Source: Mycolicibacterium parafortuitum (lineage in GTDB: Bacteria > Actinomycetota > Actinomycetes > Mycobacteriales > Mycobacteriaceae). From it: a stretch of DNA of 64,000 nt. The position numbers and the translations under genes were made by a program. The notes under the pieces were generated by a model. That model was not told the origin of the DNA, did no database searches, and saw only the letters and a program-made list of their open reading frames with translations. Within the stretch, counting starts at the first letter, position 1, and each line of letters begins with the position of its first letter. Shown here one piece after another: positions 1-8,086 of this stretch. Location of the stretch: NCBI RefSeq assembly GCF_010725485.1, contig NZ_AP022598.1:248001-312000 (forward strand). The letters run 5' to 3'.

Positions 1-1363
1 ACCGCGGCGCGGAGACCGCCTCCGCCGGGTCGAGCCCGTGGTCGAGCAGGTGGGACAGCAGTTGCATGTTCCACTGCACCTGGCCGTCGCCGCCGGGGGT
101 GTTGCCGATGTGCAGGAGGTCGCCGTCGTCGTCGGTGACGAGCCAGGCGTTGAGCGTGTGCAGCGGTTTGCGCCGCGGCATGACCTCGTTGGGATGACCG
201 GGGAACAGGTAGGCGCCGCGGCCGAGCCGGTTGTTGAGCACCACACCGGTGCCCGGGACGGTGAACTTCGCCCCGAAGGTGAACGCCAGCGAATGGATGA
301 AGCCGACGGCGCGGCCCTCGCTGTCCACCGCGACCGTGGAGGTGGTGTCCCCGGCGCCGACGGTGAACGCCTGCGCCCCGACCACCCCGCGCGCCAGCAT
401 GTCCCGTTGCGCCGAGATGTGCTGCGCGGACAAGATTTCCGACACCGCGGTGTTGTCGCCGCCGCACAGTTCGAGCCGGTCGGCGAACGCCAGCCGGGCC
501 GCGCCGGCGAACCGGTCGATCGCCTCCGCCGAGAGCCACGGCGAGAACCCGACGACGCCGTCGCAGAGTGCGGCCTGCTGCAGCACCATCCAGCCGGGCG
601 TCGGGAGCGGGGTCTGGTGCACGGTGGCACCGGCGTAGCGGCCGGTCAATGCGGGAGCGGGCGAGACCTGTCCGGTGGCCGCCCATTCGGCGCCGCTGAA
701 CGGCGCTCCGCCGGCCTGCAGGGCGGCCACCGCCTGCTCGGCGAACTGCCCGGTGTAGAAGTCCTGTGGATCGGCCGCCAACCGGCGGATGGTGCGCGCC
801 AGGTCAGGTTGGCACAACCGGTGCCCGACGTGCGGGGCCATCCCGCCGGCGGCGAACACCGAGGCCAGTCCTTCGTCGGCGTGAAACGCGTTGAGCGCCA
901 ACGACACGTCACCGGCGGTCTTGGCCGAACACGGCAGTCCGCGGTCGGCCATCCGGGCCGCCGGTTCCCACAGTTCGGTCAGCGGCCGGCTGCCGCCGTT
1001 CGCGTGCAGCGCGGCCAGCGCGGCGGGCGCGCCGGGCACCGCGACCGCGAGCGGCCCGTCGAGCGGCACCGCCGAGAGCCCCTGCTCACGATAGAAGTCC
1101 GAGGTGGCCCCGTCTGGGCCGTAGCCGGAGCCGCCGACGGTCCAGACCCGCCCGTCCGGCTCCCGCACGATCACGAACGCGTCACCGCCGATACCGCACT
1201 GCCCGGGCAGCACCAGCCAGGTGACCGCGGCCATCGCCAGCGCCGCGTCGATCGCGTTACCGCCGTCGGCCAGCACCCGGGCACCGGCGAACGTGGCGGC
1301 GGGATGGCTGGAGCTGACCATCCCGCCCGCCGACAGCGCGGGCGGACGTGGCGCCGGGTTCAC
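1..1363 (-). CDS. Gamma-glutamyltransferase-like Ntn hydrolase, partial (C-terminus beyond window)
   Basis: About 454 residues are visible; the C-terminus lies beyond base 1. GGT-family enzymes are autoprocessed Ntn hydrolases that cleave or transfer gamma-glutamyl groups. The N-terminal part carries the family pattern SSSHPAAT, GGNAIDAALA and the glycine-rich GQCGIGGDAF. The small-subunit start is visible around residues 338-345 as TTSTVAVD, which corresponds to the TTHYSVVD block whose first Thr is the nucleophile in E. coli GGT. No signal peptide is present, so it is probably cytoplasmic, unlike classical periplasmic GGT. A GTG start overlaps the stop of the upstream Rieske gene (GTGA), so it is the last visible gene of the coupled operon. 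The substrate is unknown; a gamma-glutamylated intermediate or an acylase-like reaction is an inference from the family. Confidence 0.85.
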   Translation of the reverse strand, partial: MNPAPRPPALSAGGMVSSSHPAATFAGARVLADGGNAIDAALAMAAVTWLVLPGQCGIGGDAFVIVREPDGRVWTVGGSGYGPDGATSDFYREQGLSAVPLDGPLAVAVPGAPAALAALHANGGSRPLTELWEPAARMADRGLPCSAKTAGDVSLALNAFHADEGLASVFAAGGMAPHVGHRLCQPDLARTIRRLAADPQDFYTGQFAEQAVAALQAGGAPFSGAEWAATGQVSPAPALTGRYAGATVHQTPLPTPGWMVLQQAALCDGVVGFSPWLSAEAIDRFAGAARLAFADRLELCGGDNTAVSEILSAQHISAQRDMLARGVVGAQAFTVGAGDTTSTVAVDSEGRAVGFIHSLAFTFGAKFTVPGTGVVLNNRLGRGAYLFPGHPNEVMPRRKPLHTLNAWLVTDDDGDLLHIGNTPGGDGQVQWNMQLLSHLLDHGLDPAEAVSAPR

Positions 1364-1722
1364 GACACGCCCTTCTTGAGGCGGCGGCGCCGCGGGCCCG
1401 ACGGCTCGTCGTCGGGGTCGACGCCGACGAAGATCTCGCCGTCGCGCTCCTCCACCGGGTAGGTCTTGATCGGCTCGGTGGCCGGCGGGCAGATCGGCTC
1501 CCCGGTCTCCAGGTCGAATGCGCTTCCGTGACAGGAACACCCGATGCCGTCGTCGACGAGTTTGCCCGACGACAGCAGGCAGTCCAGATGCGTGCAGTAG
1601 TTCGAGCACGCGTAGGCCTTACCGTTGAGGCGGGCCACCGCGAACTCGTGATCCCCGGCGAAGAACCGTCGAACGATGCCCTCCGGGACCTGGCCGGAGC
1701 GTGCGACTCGTTTGAATTCCAT
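1360..1722 (-). CDS. Rieske [2Fe-2S] ferredoxin A
   Basis: This is a 120-residue small soluble Rieske protein, the usual size of Rieske-type ferredoxins or NirD-like electron carriers. The cluster-binding motif is CTH followed by 16 residues and CSCH, that is CxH-x16-CxxH, with histidines ligating the second iron. It lacks membrane segments. The C-terminus is basic (RRRRLKKG). It lies 22 bp after the aldehyde dehydrogenase and overlaps the GGT-like gene by 4 bp. With the second Rieske protein and the FAD reductase in the same operon it probably carries electrons from NAD(P)H to an oxygenase; which of the two carriers serves the diiron protein cannot be told from sequence. Confidence 0.9.
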   Translation of the reverse strand: MEFKRVARSGQVPEGIVRRFFAGDHEFAVARLNGKAYACSNYCTHLDCLLSSGKLVDDGIGCSCHGSAFDLETGEPICPPATEPIKTYPVEERDGEIFVGVDPDDEPSGPRRRRLKKGVS

Positions 1723-1744
1723 GGTGTTTCCTTGCTCGGGGCCG

Positions 1745-3187
1745 TCAACCGGCCGGGGTGAGGTAGACCGTCTTCTCCAGGGTGTAGAACTCCATCATCG
1801 ACGCACCCGCCTGCTCTTTGAACGTCTGCGTGCTGGAGGCCTTGTAGCCGCCGAAGGGTGCGTTCGAGGCCATCCCGGTGGTCGGCTGGTTGATCTTGAC
1901 CAGGCCGCTCTGCGACCGGTGCGCGAAGTACGTCGCGGTGGTGAGATCACGGCTGACCACCGCGGCACTCAGGCCGTACGGCGTGGCGTTGGCCAGTTCG
2001 ATCGCCTCGTCGAGGGATCCGGCCCGCTGGAACGCCACCAGCGGTCCGAAGACCTCCTCGCGCACGATCCGCATATCGGGTGCGGTGTCGGTGAACACCG
2101 CGGGCCGCACGAAGAAGCCGGGTCCGTCCACGGTCCCGCCGCCGCAGCGCAGAACCGCGCCCTCCTCGCGGCCGATCCGCACGTACTCGAGGAACTTGTC
2201 GCGCTGAGCGGCGCTGGCCAACGGCCCCATGTCGACTCCGGGGGTGTGGCCCGGGCCGACCCGCAGCGCTTCGGTTCTGGCCAATACCCGCTCCAGCACG
2301 GCGTCGTACACCGCGTCGAGGGCGATGACGCGACTGGTGCCCGTGCACGCCTGCCCGCTGAGGCCGAACGCGCCCTTGACGATCAGCGCGGCCGCCTGGT
2401 CGACGTCGGCGTCGGCGGCCACCACGACCGGGTTCTTGCCGCCCATCTCCAGCTGCGCCCGCCGTTGCGGCCCCATCTGACGGTGGATCAGGTTGCCGAC
2501 CTCGGTGGAGCCGGTGAACGTGACCGCGGCGACCCGTTCGTCGGCGGTGACCGCCGCACCCGCGGCGCCGTCGCCCTGCACCAGCGCGATCGCGGCGGGC
2601 GGCAGTCCGCCGGCGAGCAGGGCCTCGACGAGGCGCTGCCCCATCAGCGGGGTGATCTCGGACGGTTTGAACAGCACCGCGTTCCCGGCCGCCAGCGCCG
2701 GTCCGAGCTTGCGCGACGGGATGTTGAGCGGGAAGTTCCACGGCGTGATCGCCCCGACGATGCCGACCGGTTCGCGCAGCGTGAACACCAGGTTGTCGCC
2801 GGCGGCGGGGTAGGTCACCCCGGCGGTGCGGGTGGCCTCCCCGGCGTAGTACCGAAGGTTGGCCGGTGTCCGGGTGACTTCCATGGTGGCCTCGGCGGTG
2901 GTCTTGCCCTCCTCCCGGACCAACTCGGAGATCAGCTCATCGGCCCGCGACTCCAGTTGCGCCGCAGCCTTTTCCAGTACGGCGGCGCGACGCTCGGGGC
3001 TGGTCGCGGCCCATTCGGCGGCGCCCTTGTCCAGCGCGTCGACCGCGGTCGCGACGTCGGCGGGCGCCGATGCCGGGAACACTCCGATGACGTCGTCGCG
3101 GTCGGCGGGATTGCGCCGGGTGAAGGTCTCCCCCGACTGCGCGGGCACCCACTGCCCGTCGATGAAGTTCGCTCCCCGGTGCGTCAT
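1745..3187 (-). CDS. NAD(P)+-dependent aldehyde dehydrogenase
   Basis: This is a 480-residue member of the ALDH superfamily, of normal length. It would oxidise an aldehyde to a carboxylate with NAD(P)+. Visible signatures are the NFIDGQWV N-terminus, the substrate-channel stretch ITPWNFPLN, the general-base glutamate block EMGGKNPVVV and the catalytic cysteine in FGLSGQACTGTSR; the C-terminal NxPFGGYKASS block is present. The ATG at 3187 overlaps the stop of the reductase (ATGA), which fixes this start over an upstream alternative. In this operon the likely job is to oxidise an aldehyde released by the upstream oxygenase system; the exact substrate is not deducible. Confidence 0.93.
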   Translation of the reverse strand: MTHRGANFIDGQWVPAQSGETFTRRNPADRDDVIGVFPASAPADVATAVDALDKGAAEWAATSPERRAAVLEKAAAQLESRADELISELVREEGKTTAEATMEVTRTPANLRYYAGEATRTAGVTYPAAGDNLVFTLREPVGIVGAITPWNFPLNIPSRKLGPALAAGNAVLFKPSEITPLMGQRLVEALLAGGLPPAAIALVQGDGAAGAAVTADERVAAVTFTGSTEVGNLIHRQMGPQRRAQLEMGGKNPVVVAADADVDQAAALIVKGAFGLSGQACTGTSRVIALDAVYDAVLERVLARTEALRVGPGHTPGVDMGPLASAAQRDKFLEYVRIGREEGAVLRCGGGTVDGPGFFVRPAVFTDTAPDMRIVREEVFGPLVAFQRAGSLDEAIELANATPYGLSAAVVSRDLTTATYFAHRSQSGLVKINQPTTGMASNAPFGGYKASSTQTFKEQAGASMMEFYTLEKTVYLTPAG

Positions 3188-4410
3188 GACGCCACCTCCT
3201 CGGTCTCGGTGAGATCCCACAGTTCGGCGTCGGGATCGGCCAGCAGACCGACATCCACACTGCGGCCGAGCAGTTCGCGCGCCACCATGATGTCCTCGCC
3301 ACGGTCGACGGTGAAGGCGCCGACCAGGGCGCCGTCCGCGAGATAGAACGCGGTGAAGTCCAGCGCGTCGGCATTCCCACGCACCACGATGCTGCCGGTG
3401 GCCTCACCGAGGAACTGCAGGTTGTGCTCGTACTGGTCCGACCAGCACCACATCGCCTCGTCGGAGGTCACGTCGCGGCCCATCATCACGTTGGCCACCG
3501 CGGCGCCCTGCTTGTTGGCGTTGTCGAAGTGTTCGTGGCGGACGTGGCGCCCGGCGCGCTGCGAAAACCGCCGTGCGACATCGCCTGCGGCGTAGACGTT
3601 GGGCATCGACGTGCGGCCCTGGGCGTCGGTGACGATTCCGCCGTCGACCGTCAGGCCCGAGGCCACCGCGACCTCGACCGAGGGCGTCATGCCGATGCCG
3701 ATCAGCACGGCGTCGAACTGCAGGGGTGTCCCGTCGCGCACTTCCACCACCACCGCATCGTCGGTGGTGCGCAGGGCCGTCACACAAGCGTTGGTGCGGA
3801 TGTCGACACCGCGGTCACGGTGCATCCGGGCGCACACCTCGCCGATGCCCTGACCGAGGACCGCCGCCAGCGGTGCGGTGCCGGCCTCGAGCACGGTCAC
3901 CGCGGCGCCGCTCGACACCGCGGCGGCGGCGATCTCGAGGCCGACGAAGCCGGCGCCGATCAGCCCGAGCCGCAAGCCCGGCGCCAGAGTCCGGCGCAAC
4001 CGGCGGGCGTCGTCGATCGTGCGCAGGTGATGGACGAGGTCGGGCCGCGGGCCGGGCACCGGAAGAGTGCGCGGGCGGCCGCCGGTGGCCAGCAGCACCG
4101 CGTCGGCGCGCAGCGAGTGGCCGTCCGCGGTCTCGACGGTGCCCGTCGCCGCATCGACGCGCGTGACCGTGCGGCCGGTCTGGATCTCGATGTCGTTGGT
4201 GGCCAGCCACTTCTCGGGAAGGATGGCCAAGTCGGCGAAATCGTCGTCGCCGCTGAGGAATTCCTTCGACAGCGGAGGCCGCTGGTAGGGCATGTGCGGT
4301 TCGTCGCCGATCAGCACCACCCGGCCCTCGTAACCGCGGCGGCGCAGGGTCCGCGCCGCGACGGCGGCGGTCTGGCCGGCCCCGACCGTGACGATCGTCG
4401 GCTTGTTCAT
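3184..4410 (-). CDS. FAD-dependent NAD(P)H:ferredoxin reductase
   Basis: This is a 408-residue pyridine-nucleotide-disulfide family reductase of the type found in Rieske oxygenase and P450 electron chains. The N-terminal FAD fold shows VGAGQTAAVAARTLRR, followed by the PYQRPPLSKE block typical of ferredoxin reductases. A second Rossmann motif GLIGAGFVGLEIA near residue 150 binds NAD(P)H, and NVYAAGDVA marks the FAD-binding C-terminal part. There is no redox-active CxxxxC, as expected for this subfamily. The ATG start overlaps the stop of Rieske B (ATGA) and its own stop overlaps the ALDH start, so the three are translationally coupled. It is inferred to reduce the neighbouring Rieske ferredoxins. 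Confidence 0.93.
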   Translation of the reverse strand: MNKPTIVTVGAGQTAAVAARTLRRRGYEGRVVLIGDEPHMPYQRPPLSKEFLSGDDDFADLAILPEKWLATNDIEIQTGRTVTRVDAATGTVETADGHSLRADAVLLATGGRPRTLPVPGPRPDLVHHLRTIDDARRLRRTLAPGLRLGLIGAGFVGLEIAAAAVSSGAAVTVLEAGTAPLAAVLGQGIGEVCARMHRDRGVDIRTNACVTALRTTDDAVVVEVRDGTPLQFDAVLIGIGMTPSVEVAVASGLTVDGGIVTDAQGRTSMPNVYAAGDVARRFSQRAGRHVRHEHFDNANKQGAAVANVMMGRDVTSDEAMWCWSDQYEHNLQFLGEATGSIVVRGNADALDFTAFYLADGALVGAFTVDRGEDIMVARELLGRSVDVGLLADPDAELWDLTETEEVAS

Positions 4411-4769
4411 CACTGAGTCTCTCTCTCGTCGGATCCGGTCGGCAGTGCCGCGACGGTCCGCGGCACCGGGTCGATGTAGATGGTGTCCGCGTCGACGCGC
4501 ACCGCGAAGGTGGGCTGGCAGCGGTCCTGGCTCTCCTCGTATCCGGTGTCCAGGTCGAATTGCCACTGGTGGCCCGGGCAGATCACCTTGTCGCCGAGCA
4601 GCGTGCCCTTGAACAGCGATCGGTCCTGGTGCACGCAGAGGTCGTCGAACGCGTAGACCCGCCCGGCGGCGTGGAACAGCACGATCGCCCGGCCTTCCAC
4701 CTCGACACGCATCTTGCGCCGACGCGCCAGTTCGGTGGTGGTGCCCACCGCAACCCATTCCGCGGTCAT
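4410..4769 (-). CDS. Rieske [2Fe-2S] ferredoxin B
   Basis: This is a 119-residue Rieske ferredoxin. The motif is CVH, 16 residues, CPGH (CxH-x16-CxxH), with the usual QWQFDLDTG after the second ligand pair. I chose the ATG at 4769 because an AAGGGA ribosome-binding site sits a few bases upstream; a start 15 bp earlier is possible. It directly precedes the FAD reductase with overlapping start and stop, the classical arrangement of a reductase/ferredoxin pair feeding an oxygenase. It is only distantly similar by eye to Rieske A at 1360-1722, so the operon carries two distinct carriers, not a recent duplication. Confidence 0.9.
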   Translation of the reverse strand: MTAEWVAVGTTTELARRRKMRVEVEGRAIVLFHAAGRVYAFDDLCVHQDRSLFKGTLLGDKVICPGHQWQFDLDTGYEESQDRCQPTFAVRVDADTIYIDPVPRTVAALPTGSDERETQ

Positions 4770-4800
4770 CAACGATCCCTTCACATTTCACGGCAGGCCA

Positions 4801-4837
4801 CGGCGCGCCGGTGCGTCTTTCGACGACCGGCGCGCCG
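4801..4837. promoter_or_regulatory. Strong intercistronic hairpin between diiron protein and Rieske B genes
   Basis: A perfect 12-bp inverted repeat (arms CGGCGCGCCGGT and ACCGGCGCGCCG) flanks a 13-nt loop. It fills most of the 80-bp gap between the diiron protein stop and Rieske B. No U-tract follows in the transcribed direction, so it is more likely a processing/stability element or attenuator than a simple terminator. Confidence 0.6.
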
Positions 4838-4848
4838 CACCGCTCACC

Positions 4849-5568
4849 TCAGACGCCCGCCGGCTCCAGATCGGCCGCGACGTAGTAGTCGTAGAGCCCC
4901 TTGGTGTAGGAGAAGCGCATCTCGGCGCCCCACTGGACCAGCTGCAGGCACCGCTGCTGCAGCGCCGGGGTGTCGGCGTGGTCGAGCACGATCTGGTAGC
5001 CGCGCTCACCGTGCACCACGTCGGAGGTGATGTGCAGGTCGAAGAACTCGATCTCGTCCTCGGTGAAGCCGTACACCTCGCGAAGCGGCACGATCTGCTT
5101 GGTGTAGATGCTCGGCACCTGCGACTCCAGCCCGACGACCAGTGCCGCGGTGGCGACGACGAAGTGCTCGCGCTGCGAGACCGCGTAGCACCAGGCCTGC
5201 AGCCCGCGGGTGATCGGGTTCATGTTCGAGGGGTCTTCGATCCGCTCCTTGGTGGTGCCACAGGCCTCACCGAACTTGATCAGCAGATCGGTGTGCCGGA
5301 TGTCGGCCAACTCCTCCTCGTACATGTTCTGCAGCGTGAAGTCCTTCGCGCCGGTGAACTCGTCGGGGGTGTTGGAGTAGATGTTGGCCAGGTAGTCGGC
5401 GAACGGGCCGACGTAGTGGTAGTGGTTCTCGGCCCACCGGGCGAAGTGGTCGCGGGTCAGGGTGCCCTCGGCCCAGGCCCTCGAGAACGAGGCGTTCTTG
5501 GCCTCGCGGCCCTTGATCGCGTTCTCCAGGGCGGCGCGGAACTCGTCGCGTCCCAGCAGTTCGGTCAT
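4849..5568 (-). CDS. Heme-oxygenase-like diiron oxidase (TenA/PqqC/CADD fold)
   Basis: The 239-residue all-helical protein belongs to the heme-oxygenase-like/PqqC-like superfamily. Unlike PqqC or TenA it has the complete ligand set of heme-oxygenase-like diiron oxidases: E85 and H92 (ExxxxxxH in EEELADIRH), E148 (GLESQVPS) and H179-x3-D183-x2-H186 (HITSDVVH). This matches the spacing of the chlamydial protein CADD (E81, H88, E142, H174, D178, H181). Such enzymes use two irons and O2 for N-oxygenation, C-C cleavage or desaturation and need two electrons, which the Rieske/FAD genes downstream could provide. The start is supported by an AAAGGA site upstream. It is flanked by a strong hairpin on one side and a long inverted repeat on the other. 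The substrate is unknown. Confidence 0.85.
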   Translation of the reverse strand: MTELLGRDEFRAALENAIKGREAKNASFSRAWAEGTLTRDHFARWAENHYHYVGPFADYLANIYSNTPDEFTGAKDFTLQNMYEEELADIRHTDLLIKFGEACGTTKERIEDPSNMNPITRGLQAWCYAVSQREHFVVATAALVVGLESQVPSIYTKQIVPLREVYGFTEDEIEFFDLHITSDVVHGERGYQIVLDHADTPALQQRCLQLVQWGAEMRFSYTKGLYDYYVAADLEPAGV

Positions 5569-5621
5569 GGATTCGGTCCTTTCGGTGTGTTCACCAGGTG
5601 CGGTCGATCTGAGGCTGCGGA

Positions 5622-5679
5622 GCGCCGCAACGATGCGAAATGCTCACTGCAGCAATGACGTTAACCAGCGTTGCGGCGC
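5622..5679. repeat. Long inverted repeat upstream of diiron oxidase gene
   Basis: Perfect 11-bp arms (GCGCCGCAACG at 5622-5632, CGTTGCGGCGC at 5669-5679) enclose 36 bp in the 169-bp gap between the GlcG-like stop and the diiron protein start. The enclosed part has a further small dyad TGCT-N6-AGCA. It could be a bipartite operator or an RNA stem controlling the downstream operon. Confidence 0.55.
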
Positions 5680-5737
5680 GGTGACCATGGACAACTTCAC
5701 CGGACCTGAGCCGCCGAGGGGTCATCGTGCACAACCG

Positions 5738-6190
5738 TCAGCGTCCGGCGACCGCGGCGGTCAGGGCCTCGAACTCGGCGAGGATCGCGGCGCCGACGGC
5801 CTTGTCCTGCGCACCGTTGCCTCCGCTGATCCCGACGCCGCCGACGATCTGGCCGTCGAAGACGAGCGGGAAGCCGCCCACGAACACCGCGAACTTGCCG
5901 GGCAGCATGTGGCTGATCCCGAATGCCTCGTTACCCGGCAGCGCCGGGCCGTCGGGGGCCTCGTTGAACAGGTGGGTGGCACGCTCATGCCCGGCCGCGG
6001 TGAACGCCTTGGCGATCGAGATGTCGACGCCGGTAAGCCGCGCACCCGGAAGACGGTGCAGGGCAAGAACATTGCCGCCGTCGTCGCAGATGCACAGGGT
6101 TTGCTTGACGCCGATCTCCTCGGCCTTGGCGCGTCCGGCCGCCAGCAGCGGCAGCGCGTCGTCGAGGGTGATCCGGTAGATCTGATGCAT
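5738..6190 (-). CDS. GlcG/HbpS-family protein
   Basis: The protein has 150 residues and matches the GlcG/HbpS (DUF336) family in length and pattern: an N-terminal ITLDDALPLLAAGRAKAEE helix, CICDDGGNVLALHRLPGA, and the C-terminal glycine-rich GFPLVFDGQIVGGVGISGG. Family members are small oligomeric proteins often found beside catabolic operons; some Streptomyces members bind heme or iron, but the general biochemical role is not settled. There is no signal peptide, so it is cytoplasmic. It is the first gene of the leftward cluster and lies divergent to the PucR-type regulator, 208 bp away, with a palindrome at 6221-6235 in its promoter region. Confidence 0.88.
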   Translation of the reverse strand: MHQIYRITLDDALPLLAAGRAKAEEIGVKQTLCICDDGGNVLALHRLPGARLTGVDISIAKAFTAAGHERATHLFNEAPDGPALPGNEAFGISHMLPGKFAVFVGGFPLVFDGQIVGGVGISGGNGAQDKAVGAAILAEFEALTAAVAGR

Positions 6191-6220
6191 GGCGGGACTG
6201 TCTCCTGTGGGTCGGGACGG

Positions 6221-6235
6221 TGACGCGGCGCGTCA
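6221..6235. promoter_or_regulatory. Palindromic operator candidate in divergent promoter region
   Basis: TGACGCG-G-CGCGTCA has perfect 7-bp half sites around one central base. It is 31 bp upstream of the GlcG-like start, in the region shared with the PucR-type regulator. The position and symmetry suggest a regulator-binding site; the cognate protein is inferred to be the adjacent PucR-type protein. Confidence 0.5.
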
Positions 6236-6398
6236 TCGCCGTATCGGTCTCCTGCCTGGAATGTCTACCGGCGCCGCCCCAGGGAAGCTCTGGTCAACAT
6301 GTCCCCGATCCGCCGGGCATTCGAGTCAATCTGCACATAGTGTGTCGGCGGAGCGGGTGCGATCGTGCACAGATGCCGCGGTACGGAGCAGGTGGGTG

Positions 6399-8072
6399 AT
6401 GACAGCGGAGCGACGCGACGAGAGCCGGATGACCGTGTCGGGGCTGCTCGACGAGACCCTGATGGCAGGTGCGCGCGTGGTCGCCGGCCGCGACCGGCTC
6501 GACCGGGAGCTGCACTGGGTGCTGCCCCTGGCCGAGGTGATGTCGCGCCACGACCCGCTCGACGGGGTCGCGGTGTACAGCAGGCCAGAGGCGTTGCTGG
6601 GCAACGGCGCAGCGGTGGCGGCGCTGGCCGCGCGCGGGGCCACCACCCTGCTCGTCGACGGCGAGGCGCCCGCCGACTTCCCGTACTCCCGGCTGCCGGC
6701 CGACATGGTGGTGGTGGAGATGGGGTTTCCGGTCGGGTTCGCCGCCCTGAACCGGCTGCTCGCCGAGCGTGCCCTGAGCCAGGAAGTGCACGCGATGCGC
6801 TACGCGACCCACGTGCACGCGTCGCTGGCCGGACTGTTCCACCGCGGCGCCGGGCTGCAGATGCTGGTGCGCGAGGTGTCCAACCTGGCCCGAAACCCCG
6901 CGATGGCGCTCGATGCGCGCGGTAACGTGGTGGCGCACAACGGATTCAGTGCCGAGTCCGCCACCGCGGTGGCCGAGTCGATCCTGCCCCTGCTGACCGA
7001 GGAGCTGACCGCGGCAGCCCGGCTGTCGGCGCACCACGACACCAGGGTGGAGCGGTTCGAGGCCCCCAGCGGCGGACACTGGACGCTGATCTCCACGGCG
7101 ATCCGGCTGGGGAAGGCGTTCGAAGGCTGGGTGCTCGTGCTGGTGCCGTCCGCGGACCCGGGCAGCCACGATCTGGCACGCCACATCGTGGTCACCGAAC
7201 AGGCCACCGCGATCATCGGCTCGGAGATGCTGCGCCAGCACAGCGTGGACGAAGCCGAGGAGCGGGCCAGGGGCGACTTCGTCCAGGCACTGGTGCACGG
7301 CCACTTCTCCAGCGAGCACGACATGCGGGCGCGCGCCGACTATCACGAGATCGACATCGACGCGCAATTCGGTGTGTTCGTCGCCCCCGGTGCGGTGCCG
7401 CGCGGCGTCGACAACCCGACCGCGAGCATGGTGCGGCTGGCCCGCTACGCCGCCAACGTGGCCCCCGACCCCGCGGTGCGCTCGTATGTCACCGTGCTCG
7501 GCGACGTGCTGGTGGTGGTCCGCTCACTGCGCGGCGACGACGACACCGCGATGCGCAAGGAGATGACGCACTACGCCGAGGCGATGGCCGCCGAGCTGGA
7601 GAGCCGGCGCGCCACCGCGGTCGCCGTCGCATACAGCCGCCCCGCCCGCGGGGCCCAGCAGATCGCAGGCAGCTACCGGGAGGCGCGTATCGCGCTGGGC
7701 ATCGCGGGCCGGCTGCACGTCACCGGCGCGGTGTCCTACCAGGATCTGCGCAGCTTCACGGTGCTCGCCGACGTCGCCGACACCGAGCAGAGCCGGGCGC
7801 TGGTCACCGACATCCTCGGGCCGCTGCGGCCGACCCCCGACCTGCTGGAGTTCCTGACCGGGTACCTCGCCCACGGCGGGAACGTCAACGCGACCGCGCG
7901 AGCTCTCAACGTGCACCGCAACACCATGCTGACCAAGCTGGATCGGGTGTCGCGGGCGATCGGGCTCGACATCCGGGAGCCCGAGCACCAGTTCACCGTC
8001 TGGCTGGCGATCCGGCTGGACATGCTCACCGAGATCCACGCGGCGGTCGACCGCGAGGCGAGGTTCCGTTGA
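6399..8072 (+). CDS. PucR-family transcriptional regulator
   Basis: This is a 557-residue regulator with the three-part PucR layout. The N-terminal PucR sensor domain covers about residues 10-130 (SGLLDETLMAGARVVAG), a central GGDEF-like region follows, and the C-terminal PucR helix-turn-helix (HTH_30) contains GNVNATARALNVHRNTMLTKLDRV. Characterised PucR-type proteins control purine, amino-acid or amine catabolism, usually in response to a pathway metabolite. The ATG at 6399 follows a GGAGCAGGTGGG purine-rich stretch; an ATG 30 bp later is an alternative. It is divergent from the oxidative cluster and is the best candidate for its regulator. Confidence 0.9.
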   Translation: MTAERRDESRMTVSGLLDETLMAGARVVAGRDRLDRELHWVLPLAEVMSRHDPLDGVAVYSRPEALLGNGAAVAALAARGATTLLVDGEAPADFPYSRLPADMVVVEMGFPVGFAALNRLLAERALSQEVHAMRYATHVHASLAGLFHRGAGLQMLVREVSNLARNPAMALDARGNVVAHNGFSAESATAVAESILPLLTEELTAAARLSAHHDTRVERFEAPSGGHWTLISTAIRLGKAFEGWVLVLVPSADPGSHDLARHIVVTEQATAIIGSEMLRQHSVDEAEERARGDFVQALVHGHFSSEHDMRARADYHEIDIDAQFGVFVAPGAVPRGVDNPTASMVRLARYAANVAPDPAVRSYVTVLGDVLVVVRSLRGDDDTAMRKEMTHYAEAMAAELESRRATAVAVAYSRPARGAQQIAGSYREARIALGIAGRLHVTGAVSYQDLRSFTVLADVADTEQSRALVTDILGPLRPTPDLLEFLTGYLAHGGNVNATARALNVHRNTMLTKLDRVSRAIGLDIREPEHQFTVWLAIRLDMLTEIHAAVDREARFR

Positions 8073-8086
8073 CTCCCGTGCCCTGA

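Noticed and set aside
3184..4791. N-terminally extended ferredoxin reductase including an upstream reading
   Set aside because: The extension is the out-of-frame shadow of Rieske B; the ATG at 4410 overlapping the Rieske stop starts exactly at the FAD motif.
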